A stretch of DNA of 40,506 nt from contig JAPLKC010000032.1 in the NCBI GenBank assembly GCA_026388255.1, positions 1 through 40,506 of the forward strand. Direction: 5' to 3'. Shown here in pieces: positions 8,087 to 17,908 of this stretch (positions within the stretch are counted from its first letter, which is position 1; every line of letters starts with the position of its first letter). Source of the stretch: Pseudomonadota bacterium (GTDB taxonomy: Bacteria > Desulfobacterota > Syntrophorhabdia > Syntrophorhabdales > Syntrophorhabdaceae). Under the pieces are notes generated by a model. It was not told the origin of the DNA. It searched no databases and saw only the letters and a program-made list of their open reading frames with translations. The position numbers were made by a program, and so were the translations under genes.

Positions 8087-10107
8087 ATGGCAGAAAATAT
8101 AAAGAAGGTAATGACAGATTGTACCCTCTGCTATCATAGTTGCGGAACCATTATGACCATTGAAAACGGCAAGGCAGTGAAGGTTGAAGGGTTGCCGTCG
8201 CACCCGCTGAACAAAGGCAGGCTTTGCGAAAAAGGTGAAGCCATGCTTGACAATATCTACGACCCTGACAGACTGAAATACCCGATGAAAAGGGTAAACG
8301 GGAACTGGGATAGGATTTCATGGGATCAGGCCCTGACTGAGATTGCAGAGAAACTCCTGAAACTTAAAAATGAATTCGGCCCGGGTGTACTCGGTGTTTT
8401 CAGCGGCTCTATCGGCGTTGAGAATCTTGAGATGGCGGGGCTGACGCAAAGGGTCAAGGCAGCATTCGGTTCACCCAACTTTTTTTCTGTGGAAAGCATA
8501 TGCTACAGGATGCGTATACGGACAAGGCAGATCACCTTCGGCAAATATCCGACAGAGGAGCTTGATTCAAAACTCTATATCCTGTGGGGACACAACCCTG
8601 AGCAATCCGATTTTCCTCTGAAGCTTGCAATCGATGAAAATCTGGAAAAAGGTGCAAAGCTTGTTGTTGTTGATCCTAAACGCATCGGGCTCGCAGACCG
8701 TGCAGACATGTATTTGAGGATAAGACCGGGTACGGACGGTGCAATGGCCCTTGCCATGATCAATGTGATTGTAAATGAAAAGCTCTGCGATTATGAATTT
8801 ATTGAAAATTATACAACAGGATTCGATGAGCTTGTTCCGCATGTTCAGCAGTATACACCCGAATGGGCAGAGAAGATCACATGGGTGGCTGCCGAAGATA
8901 TCTGCAAACTGGCGCGTCTCTTTGCAACAACAAAAGGCGCGGGCATCTATCAGGGCACCTGCACGCAGGATCAAACGGCAAACGGCACCCAGAACAGCCG
9001 GGCGTTCTCTGTTCTTCAAGCGGCTGGGTTATCAGCCCCAGGCTTCCCCTGGGCAATGTTGGAATGGGCGTTGAAGGCGAACCCCTCGGCGCTGACCAGT
9101 ATCCCCTTTTCTACGAAGTATGGGGAAGAAAAAGCCCTTACGGTGTTGTAACATGCGTGCCGGAGAGTATTCCCGACAAGATAAAAGCCTTCCTTGTGAT
9201 CGGCGGAAACCCCATGCTCTCCATGGCAGATTCAAACGCCTTCAGGGAAGCCTTCAAAAGGCTGGAACTCCTCGTTGTCCATGACCTTTTTATGACCGAG
9301 ACAGCCCGGCTTGCCCATTATGTGCTGCCTGCATGTTCACACCTCGAAAAATGGGGCGTTGCCTATACCTATAATGTATGCCACTGCTTGCCTTATCTCA
9401 TGCTCAGGAAAAAGGCTATTGAACCCTATTATGAAAGCTGGTCGGAATGGAAATTCTTTACCGGACTTGCTAATAAGCTCGGCATAGGCGATAAATTCCC
9501 CTGGAAATCCGAAGAGGAGCTTGTTGCCTTTGAATTGGAGCCGACAGGACTGACGTTTGATGAGCTTCTTTATGAAAAGCCTGAAGGCGCCTTTTATCAG
9601 CAGAAACAATACGGCATCAAAGATGTCCGCTTTGCAACACCGACGAGAAAAATAGAGATATACAGTAAGGCCTTGGCTGATATAGGATTTGATCCTCTCC
9701 CGACTTATCTGGAACCGCACAGAAGCCCCTTGAGTTCTCCCGGACTGCTGGAAAAATATCCATTGATTCTTTCCACCGGCAACAGAAACCTTTATTATAC
9801 GCACGGCCAGTTCAGAAATGTAAAGTCGCTTAAGGAAAAGAATCCTGAACCAATGGCGGAAATAGGGCCGCTGACCGCCGCAAAATACGGGATAGAGGAA
9901 TCCGACGAAGTTATTATTGAAACAAACAGAGGATATGTACGGATGAAGGCCCATGTTGATGAACGGATTGCAGAAGGCGTTTTAATCGTTCCTCACGGGT
10001 GGGCCGGTGAAGCAAATGCAAATCTACTTACGGATACGGAATGCAGGGAGCCCATCATGGGTTATCCTGAGATAAAGTCCCTGCTGTGCTCAATAAGAAA
10101 GGTATGA
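8087..10107 (+). pseudogene. Mo/W-bis-pterin oxidoreductase (DMSO reductase family), frameshifted
   Basis: Two overlapping frames together encode one protein of the formate dehydrogenase/thiosulfate reductase/acetylene hydratase type. The first frame starts at 8087 (354 codons) with Cys12, 15, 19 and 47 for a [4Fe-4S] cluster and Cys139 (ESICYRMRI) as likely metal ligand. The second frame carries GNPMLSMAD, ARLAHYVLPACSHLEKWG and the C-terminal pterin-binding domain, ending at 10107. The switch falls at about 9014-9025: the first frame is right up to SVLQA, the second is right from GWVISPRLPLGN. The family normally has about ten residues between them (a TGN...PGG stretch), so a small deletion not divisible by three is the simplest cause. 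There is no Tat signal, so it would be cytoplasmic. The substrate is not identifiable. A sequencing error is possible. Confidence 0.8.
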
Positions 10108-10232
10108 TTTAGATTTTGGATTGCGTATTTTGGATCCCATGGTAATCGTCCGGAATCACCTGTGAACAAGCCCTTTCAGGATAATATCTTTTTATTCGTA
10201 TTCAGGGCAGCAGGTTTTATATCAAAGGAGAA

Positions 10233-11903
10233 ATGATGCAAATAGATATTTTAAGAAAAAGAAAGTTTGAGCTATATCGGTTAGCAGCAGGACTTATTCT
10301 GCTTTTCCTGGCCGGAACAGCTTTTTCTGAGGAAACATCCTTTGAAAACGTGATTGTCCTGGTAGCCGATGGCATGGGGTCGACACATACAACTGTTGCA
10401 CGTTGGTACAAAGGGTCTCCTCTTGCCCTTGACAGTATGCATCTGGGGGCCGTAAGAACGTATGGGGCCGATTCTATTATTACCGATTCTGCGCCTGCTG
10501 CAACCGCTTTTGCTACAGGACATAAGACATCCGGCAAGCTGATCAGTGTGTTGCCGGGACCTGTCACAGTACCGGGGGTAAACAGGGTGCCCGATAATTT
10601 AATGTATAAACCGGTGGCAACTGTTCTCGAAGGCGCAAAACTCTCAGGCAGGTCTGTCGGGATTATTGCCACATCCAACATCCAGCATGCCACCCCTGCA
10701 GGATTTTCGGCGCATTGGCCGGACAGAGATAACTACAATGAGATCGCCGAACAACAGGTGTACCTGAACATGGACGTTGCATTGGGCGGAGGAAAAAAAT
10801 ATCTGGCGCCGAAAGGAAAAGGCGGGGTCCGTATTGACGGTGAAGACCTTGTAGAGGTCTTGAAGTCAAGGGGTTATGACTTTGTAGAAACAAAGACCGC
10901 CATGCAGAACAGCACTTCGAGAAAATTATGGGGTATGTTCGCCGATGACGATATGGCCTATGAGTTTGACCGGAGAATATTCTGTCCCGGGCAGCCGGCG
11001 CTTTCTGATATGACAAAAAAGGCAATTGAAATACTGTCAAAAAATCCAAAAGGATTTTTTCTCTTTGTTGAAGGAAGCAAGATAGACTGGGCTTCCCATG
11101 CAAACGATCCCATAGGGGTAATAAGCGATGTCCTTGCCTTCGATGATGCAGTGGGGGTTGTCCTGGATTTTGCAAAGGCAAAGGGAAAGACCATGGTCCT
11201 CGCCTTTTCCGACCATGGTACCGGCGGGATGTCCATAGGAGATAAGCCAACCGATGGTATACACCCTAAACTTACCTATGAAGCAATTTTTGGCCCTCTG
11301 AAAAAGGCCCGGTTAACAGGTGAAGGTCTCGAAAGGGTAATAGGAAAGGATCCCTCAGATGAACATATTAGAAAAGTTATGGCACAATACGCCGGAGTGA
11401 ATGATCTCACACAGGACGAGATCGATGCCGTCAAAAAGGCAAGGCCGGAAAAAATGAACTCTACCACGGGGCCCATGATCAGCAGGAGAGCTAATATTGG
11501 TTGGGCAACAAAAGGACATACAGGCGAAGACCTGTTTTTCTATGTATATGGGCTCAACAGGCATATAGGTCTTATTGAAAATACCGATATCGCACGCATA
11601 ATAGCGAAAGGCATGGATTTTGACCTGGCTGTTACTGGCAGAGAGCTTTTTGTAGATGCTGAAGAGGCTTTCGGAAAAATCGGGGCGACAATAAGGACAG
11701 AGCAAAGAGACCCTGCAAATCCTGTACTTATTGTAGAAAAGAAGGGTGGTTATGCAGAGTTACCTTTTAGTAAAGACATTATTCGAGCAGGAACAGATCG
11801 AAAAGAATACAGGATGCAGGGGGTAACGGTCTTCTCTCCGCGGACAAAGAAAGTATATATTCCCCGACAGGCAGTATCAATATTTGAGGGAGAAATACGC
11901 TAA
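10233..11903 (+). CDS. phoA: Alkaline phosphatase, exported
   Basis: 556 aa phosphomonoesterase of the PhoA family that frees phosphate outside the cytoplasmic membrane. A signal peptide is visible (basic start, hydrophobic stretch about residues 17-30, AFS-EE). Active-site signs in order: Asp46 in ADGMG (metal), Ser86 in TDSAPAATAFATGHKT (nucleophile), EGSKIDWASHAND (Glu, Asp and His metal ligands), FSDHGTG and KGHTGEDL. About 100 residues follow the last metal-ligand motif, more than in minimal family members. AAAGGAG precedes the ATG at 10233; a second ATG follows directly and could be used instead. Convergent with mtnA, 14 nt apart, with no obvious terminator. No pho box was recognised in the 125 nt upstream. 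Confidence 0.88.
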   Translation: MMQIDILRKRKFELYRLAAGLILLFLAGTAFSEETSFENVIVLVADGMGSTHTTVARWYKGSPLALDSMHLGAVRTYGADSIITDSAPAATAFATGHKTSGKLISVLPGPVTVPGVNRVPDNLMYKPVATVLEGAKLSGRSVGIIATSNIQHATPAGFSAHWPDRDNYNEIAEQQVYLNMDVALGGGKKYLAPKGKGGVRIDGEDLVEVLKSRGYDFVETKTAMQNSTSRKLWGMFADDDMAYEFDRRIFCPGQPALSDMTKKAIEILSKNPKGFFLFVEGSKIDWASHANDPIGVISDVLAFDDAVGVVLDFAKAKGKTMVLAFSDHGTGGMSIGDKPTDGIHPKLTYEAIFGPLKKARLTGEGLERVIGKDPSDEHIRKVMAQYAGVNDLTQDEIDAVKKARPEKMNSTTGPMISRRANIGWATKGHTGEDLFFYVYGLNRHIGLIENTDIARIIAKGMDFDLAVTGRELFVDAEEAFGKIGATIRTEQRDPANPVLIVEKKGGYAELPFSKDIIRAGTDRKEYRMQGVTVFSPRTKKVYIPRQAVSIFEGEIR

Positions 11904-11917
11904 CCCAACATTAAACA

Positions 11918-12949
11918 TCAGGCGGGAAAAAGCATCTTTATATATTTTTTAAAGGGCCTTTCGATTATGCCCTTTTCAGTTATAAAGTTGGATATGTATT
12001 TCTCCGGTGTGACGTCGAAAGAATAATATTGTGCCTTGATTTTATCAAGCGTTATGAGCTTGTCCCCGGCATACTTCACCTCTGTTCCCTCCCTCTCCTC
12101 TATGGGGATATGAGCCCCGTTTTCAATATTTTTATCAAAGGTAGACACAGGTGCGGCAACAAAGAAAGGGATTTTATGCCGATGCGCACATAGCGATATC
12201 ATGTATGTGCCGATCTTATTTGCGGTGTCCCCGTTTTTGGCAACCCTGTCGGCGCCGACAATGATTTTATCTATCCTCTTACTATAGCAGAGCAGACCGA
12301 CATGGTTATCGGGAACGAGCGTTACATCTATCCCTTCCTCATGCAATTCCCAGGCAGTAAGCCGTGCGCCCTGGAAATAAGGTCTTGTTTCCGTTGCAAT
12401 GACCTTGATCTTTTTTCCGGCCTCATGTGCTGCGCGTATTACCCCCAGTGCAGTTCCGTACCCGCCTGTTGCAAGGGCGCCTGCATTGCAATGGGTAAGT
12501 ATTGTATCGCCTTCATCAATAAGCTCTGCGCCGTAGAGGGAGAGCATCCTGTTGTTCTCTATATCTTCAACGTGGATTGAGATCGCCTCGTCAAGCATGA
12601 TGTCGGGCATATCGGCATTGTTTCCGCATCGGCTGAAGGCGTCCTTCATCCTTTCCAATGCCCAGAAAAGGTTGACGGCAGTGGGTCGTGTGCTGCCCAA
12701 TTTCTTGCATATCCTGTCCACATCTATATCCTTTATATTACCTTTTGACGCAATAATCTCCTGAATCCCGAGCGTCACGCCATAGGCTGCGACTATCCCG
12801 ATAAGCGGCGCGCCCCTGATGGTCATGTTTTTTATGGAATCCATAACATCTTTCAAGTTTTTGCAGCGGACATAGACCTTTTTAAAAGGCAGCAGCCTCT
12901 GGTCGAGTAAGTATAGTGCGCCATTCTTCCAGTAGATATGGTCTGTCAT
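11918..12949 (-). CDS. mtnA: S-methyl-5-thioribose-1-phosphate isomerase
   Basis: 343 aa, eIF-2B alpha-like family. The enzyme isomerises 5-methylthioribose-1-phosphate to the ribulose form in methionine salvage, in the cytoplasm. Diagnostic stretches are MTIRGAPLIG (about 42-51), THCNAGALATGGYG with catalytic Cys154, ETRPYFQGARLTAWEL and GADRVAKNGDTANKIGTY with Asp234. Length is normal for the family. It follows gatB by 2 nt and its ribosome site (AAGGGG) lies in the gatB tail, so the two are co-transcribed. No other methionine-salvage gene is present in the window. In anaerobes this enzyme can also serve 5'-deoxyadenosine salvage. Confidence 0.93.
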   Translation of the reverse strand: MTDHIYWKNGALYLLDQRLLPFKKVYVRCKNLKDVMDSIKNMTIRGAPLIGIVAAYGVTLGIQEIIASKGNIKDIDVDRICKKLGSTRPTAVNLFWALERMKDAFSRCGNNADMPDIMLDEAISIHVEDIENNRMLSLYGAELIDEGDTILTHCNAGALATGGYGTALGVIRAAHEAGKKIKVIATETRPYFQGARLTAWELHEEGIDVTLVPDNHVGLLCYSKRIDKIIVGADRVAKNGDTANKIGTYMISLCAHRHKIPFFVAAPVSTFDKNIENGAHIPIEEREGTEVKYAGDKLITLDKIKAQYYSFDVTPEKYISNFITEKGIIERPFKKYIKMLFPA

Positions 12950-12951
12950 TA

Positions 12952-14400
12952 TTACCCCTTCAATTTCTTTAACAGAAGTTCATTCAACAGTTTCGGATTT
13001 GCCTTTCCCTTTGTTTCTTTCATAACCTGACCCACAAAGAACCCCAGCAGCTTTTCCTTGCCGCCTCTAAACTCTTCCAGTTCCTTCGGGAAACGGGCAA
13101 TGATTTCATCAATGGTAGAACCGATGGCTGTTTCATCGGATATCTGGATAAGTCCTTTTTTCTCAACAATACTTTTCGGTGAAGCGCCGCTTTTGTATAT
13201 CTCAGGAAAAATCTCTTTCCCGATTTTAATATTTATTGTACCGTCCTTTATGAGCGACAGGAGTTCCGCAAGATGGGCAGGAGAAAGCGGGGAATCTTTC
13301 GGGGATACATTGCCGTCCTTCAGCTCCCGTAGAAGCTCGGTCATGATCCAGTTGCTCACTGTCTTGGGCTCAGGAAAAAGCCCGACAGCATTTTCAAAAT
13401 ATTGTGAAACCCCCGCGCTGGAGGTCAATATTTCCACATCATATTTCGGCAGGTCGTATACATTCATGAATCTTTCCATCTTCTCCATGGGCAGTTCAGG
13501 CAACCCTTTCCTGATATCCTCTATCCATTTATCATCGATTGTAAGCGGGAGAAGATCGGGTTCTGGAAAGTAGCGGTAATCGTGCGCCTCTTCCTTACCT
13601 CTCATTGAATAGGTAATGCCTTCGTCAGCATTGAATAAACGCGTCTCTTGGACTACGGTGCCGCCTTTTCTGATAAGCTCTATCTGTCTTTTTATCTCAT
13701 ATTCAAGGGATTTTTCGACAAATCTGAAGGAATTCAGGTTCTTAAGCTCAGCTCTTGTGCCAAGTTCCTCTTCCCCCTTCTTTCGTACCGATACATTCGC
13801 GTCACAGCGAAAACTCCCTTCCTCCATGTTCCCGTCACAAATTTCAAGGTATAAGAGCACGTCTCTCAACATCTTCAAATATGCCGCTGCCTCCTCGGGC
13901 GAACCTATGTCCGGCTCACTCACGATCTCAAGGAGCGGAATGCTTGACCTGTTGTAGTCTACAAGACTGTATGAACTTGCCTCTATGGCGCCTTCATGGA
14001 CAAGTTTGCCCGCGTCCTCCTCCATGTGCACCCTTTTAATCCTGATTCTCTTCTTTATCTCTCCTACCGTTATATCGAGGTAGCCGTTTTCGCAAACAGG
14101 TTCTTCATACTGGGAAATTTGATAGCCCTTCGGCAGGTCAGGATAAAAATAATTTTTTCTGGCAAAAATACTCCTTTTATTAATGCTGCAGTGAAGGGCA
14201 AGGCCGAGCTTAATGGCAAAATCGACCACCTTTTTATTAAGAACAGGCAGCGCGCCCGGCAGTCCCATGCAGGTAGGGCATGTATGACTATTCGGTTCTG
14301 CTCCGAATTTTGTCGAGCATCCACAAAACAGTTTACTGTCCGTCAGCAGGTGGGCATGGACCTCAAGGCCCATAACACCTTCAAAATCATCATATTCCAC
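12952..14400 (-). CDS. gatB: Asp/Glu-tRNA amidotransferase subunit B
   Basis: 482 aa subunit of the GatCAB complex, which converts Glu-tRNA(Gln) and Asp-tRNA(Asn) to the amidated forms. GatB binds the misacylated tRNA and holds its kinase site. Seen: [19 protein letters not shown] near the N-terminus with a CPTC pair behind it, [24 protein letters not shown], a YRYFPEPDL stretch, and a C-terminal YqeY-like tail ending [13 protein letters not shown]. The start is GTG at 14400-14398, preceded by GAGGTGA at short spacing. Length is typical. gatA and gatC are not next to it, so they must lie elsewhere. Confidence 0.95.
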   Translation of the reverse strand: MEYDDFEGVMGLEVHAHLLTDSKLFCGCSTKFGAEPNSHTCPTCMGLPGALPVLNKKVVDFAIKLGLALHCSINKRSIFARKNYFYPDLPKGYQISQYEEPVCENGYLDITVGEIKKRIRIKRVHMEEDAGKLVHEGAIEASSYSLVDYNRSSIPLLEIVSEPDIGSPEEAAAYLKMLRDVLLYLEICDGNMEEGSFRCDANVSVRKKGEEELGTRAELKNLNSFRFVEKSLEYEIKRQIELIRKGGTVVQETRLFNADEGITYSMRGKEEAHDYRYFPEPDLLPLTIDDKWIEDIRKGLPELPMEKMERFMNVYDLPKYDVEILTSSAGVSQYFENAVGLFPEPKTVSNWIMTELLRELKDGNVSPKDSPLSPAHLAELLSLIKDGTINIKIGKEIFPEIYKSGASPKSIVEKKGLIQISDETAIGSTIDEIIARFPKELEEFRGGKEKLLGFFVGQVMKETKGKANPKLLNELLLKKLKG

Positions 14401-14483
14401 AACTCACCTCATAGAAATCATTGAAAATCAAAGAATGATTGAAATATACAATACATTTGCCGTATTTTCAAAAATATTATCAA

Positions 14484-15473
14484 TTATTGCTGCCAATCGG
14501 CTTTAACAAATTCCAGAATCTTCTTTGCCCGTTCAGAAAAGAGATGAATCCCCTGCCAGTCAGGTTGTGATATGGTTTTTTGCATAAGCAGCCCGTCTTC
14601 TCCAAACCATTGAGGCAGTATTCCGCCAAAGAAATAACCTTTATCCTTGAGTAAACGGACAATACTGCCGACCCAGGGCCATGACAATTTCAGCCAGACC
14701 TGAATTACCTCCGCATTCCGGCCCATGATACGCTGTTCTTCCGAAAGAAAAACCTTCTCAAAATCTGACCCTGCGTCATGGACAGCTACACGGGCTATCC
14801 CCGCATGATCAAATATCTGAGTATCGATTCGGGTTTGCGGAAAAGAAGGAATATCCTCCTTTGATTGTAAAAAAACCCGTCTGTCGTCAAAACCATTATA
14901 AATATATTTGAAATAGTCGGCATATATATCAGGGATATGGACCGTATGAGGATTCGGGGTAATGGTCATGAACATGAGAAGCGTTGATACCCTGCCTGAT
15001 GCACTTTTTTCCTTCTCATATGCCTTGGCCGGCATAAGATTTACTTCAAGGGCTGTCTCCACTACAGGCAAAACGGCAATGGCGGCTTTCTGGATATATA
15101 TATGATTACAGACCGGCTCTCCAAAAAACATATTTACATGGTTCATGCCCGGCAAAATCTTTTTGACGTACTGAAAAATCATACTTATAACACCTGAATT
15201 CCGGTAATCCTGAGAGACCACTCCATTCCCTTTCTCGTATACTCCTTTGTCGGGCGCCGCACGGAATAATGAGCTGTATCCTACTATTCTGTTATCCGGT
15301 GTGCGGACAACAATCGGTATATTATCCCGATTTTCAAATGCGACTATAAGCTCTTCAGGATTATAGACAGCCTTTGCAGGATAACCGTCTCCGTAAATTT
15401 CTCTAAAAAGTTTTGTTACACCTTCTGCATCTTCCGGCTTGAATAAATCAACGGTCAATGTTTCATTGCTCAT
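14484..15473 (-). CDS. GNAT-like acetyltransferase of unknown substrate
   Basis: 329 aa. The first 150 residues look like a GNAT N-acyltransferase fold: an N-terminal strand (TVDLFKPEDAEGVTKLFREIYG), IVVRTPDNRIVGYSSLF as the central beta hairpin, and a region near GNGVVSQDYRNSGVISMIF where acetyl-CoA would bind, although the RxxGxG/A loop is not clean. The second half (about 190-329) is not recognised by me; it could be a second degenerate GNAT-like domain. It ends 83 nt before gatB on the same strand. No signal peptide or membrane segment. The substrate cannot be deduced. Confidence 0.6.
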   Translation of the reverse strand: MSNETLTVDLFKPEDAEGVTKLFREIYGDGYPAKAVYNPEELIVAFENRDNIPIVVRTPDNRIVGYSSLFRAAPDKGVYEKGNGVVSQDYRNSGVISMIFQYVKKILPGMNHVNMFFGEPVCNHIYIQKAAIAVLPVVETALEVNLMPAKAYEKEKSASGRVSTLLMFMTITPNPHTVHIPDIYADYFKYIYNGFDDRRVFLQSKEDIPSFPQTRIDTQIFDHAGIARVAVHDAGSDFEKVFLSEEQRIMGRNAEVIQVWLKLSWPWVGSIVRLLKDKGYFFGGILPQWFGEDGLLMQKTISQPDWQGIHLFSERAKKILEFVKADWQQ

Positions 15474-15625
15474 ATTTACTCCTCTTTGAATTTCGTCAGC
15501 TTTTTGTCCGCTTCACGCCTGTCCTCGCTTGCGGGGGCTTTACCGCTTTCCTCGCTTCCCAAGTCCTCTCATCTCTTCTACTATTGACTATTCACTGTTT
15601 ATACCTGTGGCGTCCTTTTCTTTCC

Positions 15626-16328
15626 CTATGGGATGTTAGGCATCTCCTGCTGGACATGATCACAGAAAACTTGGAGCTCATAGAGGAATTTTTCAACGTC
15701 TTCCCGTATATACGTTCCAAGACCCTTATCAAAATCTGTCTTTATTGATATAAGGCCTTTAACTTGTTTCTTAACGGATTTGGGCTTTGTATTATTCGGG
15801 TCAGGCTTAACCTTCTTGTATGCGGCAAGCATTCTTTCCAGAGTAATATAAGTTACAGGCGTTTTCAAAATGTCGTTAAATATTTTCATAAGATCCGGGC
15901 AATCAAGGTTTGCGGCAAAGAGATACCCCTGAGAAACGGGGAGGTTTCCTGCTGTACGGTTTAATCCCGACAACGGAGGGACAATTGCCGCCTGAATCTC
16001 AGGAGCAAGTTTTAAAAGTGAAATCGTGCGGAACAAGGTAGGATAAGCCTTTCCGGAGATTTGCATGGCGGTGTCCACAGTGGACACCACTGCCTCCGAT
16101 AGAGTGTCGGACTTCCGGTTGTACTTTATAAGGTCGCTCATTACCCCGTCTACATCGTACCTCTTATCGGGATGTTTTGCCGATGCCCTTGTCTTTGATC
16201 GACTGCATAAGCGACTTGAATGAATCTGTTTCGACATTAATATTTAATCTAACCTGTTCCAACACCACGATGTTTACTGTAGGAATGTACAAGAACTCCG
16301 GGCTTGCACTTGTCTTCTTCGTTGCCAT
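15626..16328 (-). pseudogene. Decayed ParB-like gene, paralogue of 38676-39593
   Basis: From ATG 16328 the protein starts MATKKTSASPEFLY and runs to QSIKDKGI, clearly the same family as the intact copy at 38676. It then meets a stop (GIGKTSR*) because about 75 codons, including the ParB core GERRYLAA, are missing with a frame change. The remaining 3' part reads in another frame (open from 16237) with KHPDKRYDVDGVM, TLFRTISLLKLAPEIQAAI, LPVSQGYLFAANLDC and CDHVQQ. That part also carries an extra stretch of about ten residues (VPPLSGLNRTAG) absent in the intact copy. The product would lack the ParB/Srx core and is unlikely to work. It lies beside palindromic repeats, suggesting a once mobile segment. 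Confidence 0.8.
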
Positions 16329-16367
16329 ATTGTCCCCCCCTTTTTTTAAATTTCTTTTCGGGTTGTA

Positions 16368-16390
16368 TTCCCCGCCGCTTGCGGCGTAAA
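16368..16390. repeat. REP-like palindrome A
   Basis: CGCCGC (16373-16378) and GCGGCG (16381-16386) form a perfect hairpin with a 2-nt loop. It shares the ATTCCCCGC..GCTT.CGGCG pattern with palindrome B 145 nt further on, in the same orientation. Such hairpins are typical of REP sequences and of the ends of IS200/IS605-type elements; no transposase gene is present. Confidence 0.55.
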
Positions 16391-16529
16391 GTAGTTATGT
16401 GAGCGAGTATGTACACAAGAGCCATAATGTTACGGTATTGATATACCATTCGGTCTTTCCCGCAAAATCAAACAGCAAGGAAACACATATCGTAAGCTAC
16501 ATGAGGACCGTCAGCTAAGGCTTTTCTAA

Positions 16530-16553
16530 TACCCCGCTGCTTACGGCGGGGTA
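16530..16553. repeat. REP-like palindrome B at the 3' end of the P-loop/CYTH gene
   Basis: TACCCCGC (16530-16537) pairs with GCGGGGTA (16546-16553) in eight base pairs with an 8-nt loop. It begins two bases after the stop codon of the minus-strand gene. It may help end transcription but has no U-run in that direction. Similar in sequence and orientation to palindrome A. Confidence 0.6.
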
Positions 16554-16555
16554 GT

Positions 16556-17698
16556 TTATTTCTTTTTCTGTTTTATTGCCATATAGCGCTCATCATACAG
16601 TGGATTGCCGGTAATATTACCATCAACCTTAATAAAAGGCGGTATATGTATTTTGGCCTCTTTTTTTATTGTTTCAATTGGTTCAATTTTTAATACTGTC
16701 GCCCCCTCATGCCTGCCCTTGTATCTGTCGATTTCAAAGTGCTGGTTGTTCCATAAAAAGCAGGTACGTTCCTTTACAATAACATCGGTTTTAGGGTCTA
16801 TGAGTTTTGTAAGATGAAGATACTCCTGTTCGGTTATAAGCCCTTCTTCTTTAATCGCTGTTCTTCTTGAAAGAAAATACAGGTAGGACCCGTTTTGTCC
16901 GCGTTTTCTAATCCTGATCTCTTCGTGCTTATTTTTTGAGTGCAGGTACATCTGCTCTATCTGTATTATCTGGTGAGCAGGTATTTTTTCGTATTGGACA
17001 TTTTTAACAAGGAACCTTTCTGTTATCTGAAGGGGCGCCGGGAGACCAAGCAAATGAGAAATTGCAGAAAAGGCTCTGCTGATCTTGCCCTCAAAATCGG
17101 TCGTGTTGTCTATAATCTTAAAATGTGGATGGCCAAGCCAGCTCTCACGTATCCTTTGATCAATATTTATAGCTTCTTCAGGTGTTTCAATTCTTGCAGG
17201 ATTATTGTCTCCTGTATAGTACTCAGGCGCCCCATCTGCTGCGGTAACGAGATGAATAACCCCGTTGTACCTGTCTCTCAGTTTGACCTCACTCAGCCTC
17301 TTCCTCTTGATTATCTCTTTAAAATCATCATCGGGCATAAAGGCTTTGATGTCCATGATCCCCCTGTCGAGGAGGATAACCTTTTTGCGTTCCGGGAAGA
17401 CCCGCATCACTGTTTGTTTATAGGTTTCTTCAAAGGCAAGCTGCATATCGAGGATAGCTTCTTCATATACTACCACTTGTTTCGATTTATCCATCTTACG
17501 TCGGTCTATCCCGCTATTCGTGATTAGAGTCGCTGTTTCCGGGATGACAAATATCATAAAACCGTTATCCGACAATTTTTCCGTTAGGTATGCCAACGAA
17601 GAACTTTTACCGGAACAGGGGCCTCCTGTGAGAACAATCATGTAAACAGGCTCGATTAATTGTGACGTATTATGCAATAGATTTCTCCGATAAAACAA
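16556..17698 (-). CDS. P-loop ATPase fused to a CYTH-like domain
   Basis: 380 aa. Residues about 20-220 form a P-loop NTPase of the AAA_28 type: Walker A GGPCSGKSS (about 26-34), PETATLI, and the strand KVILLDRGIMD as Walker B region. Residues about 225-360 look like a CYTH/triphosphate-tunnel domain: ERFLVKN, EIRIRKRG, YFLSRR, VKERTCFLWNNQHFEIDRYKG and ATVLKIE, though the classical ExExK reads IEQMYL. This two-domain layout resembles the eukaryotic TTRAP/TRPL translocation defect protein 14-like family. The true start could be Met20 (MIVLTGGP). CYTH domains usually bind triphosphates or adenylates; the reaction here is unknown. No clear operon partner. Confidence 0.7.
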   Translation of the reverse strand: MFYRRNLLHNTSQLIEPVYMIVLTGGPCSGKSSSLAYLTEKLSDNGFMIFVIPETATLITNSGIDRRKMDKSKQVVVYEEAILDMQLAFEETYKQTVMRVFPERKKVILLDRGIMDIKAFMPDDDFKEIIKRKRLSEVKLRDRYNGVIHLVTAADGAPEYYTGDNNPARIETPEEAINIDQRIRESWLGHPHFKIIDNTTDFEGKISRAFSAISHLLGLPAPLQITERFLVKNVQYEKIPAHQIIQIEQMYLHSKNKHEEIRIRKRGQNGSYLYFLSRRTAIKEEGLITEQEYLHLTKLIDPKTDVIVKERTCFLWNNQHFEIDRYKGRHEGATVLKIEPIETIKKEAKIHIPPFIKVDGNITGNPLYDERYMAIKQKKK

Positions 17699-17759
17699 TT
17701 TCTTTGCTGCAATTTATCCTGTATGGCATGGGGTGTCAATTATTTTGTGGTGTGTTTTG

Positions 17760-17788
17760 TTGACAACATTTCATCTATTGCATAATAT
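17760..17788 (+). promoter_or_regulatory. Sigma-70 promoter of purB
   Basis: TTGACA (17760-17765), a 17-nt spacer, and TAATAT (17783-17788). Start of transcription near 17795 would give a leader of about 114 nt before the purB ATG. The leader contains a GCGGG/CCCGC hairpin near 17866-17882. Confidence 0.75.
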
Positions 17789-17908
17789 ATACCTGTCGAC
17801 GGCACGCTTTCGGCGGCTGCTAACATAAAACTGAGTCTTGCTCTCGGAAGGGCATCTTGGTAGACTGCGGGGAATTTACCCGCTGAGATTAAACACACGG
17901 GGTAAAAT

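Noticed and set aside
17860-17908. TPP riboswitch before purB
   Set aside because: A CTGAGATTA-like piece is there, but the second conserved part (GAACCTGAT) and the usual arms are missing, and the gene has no link to thiamine.
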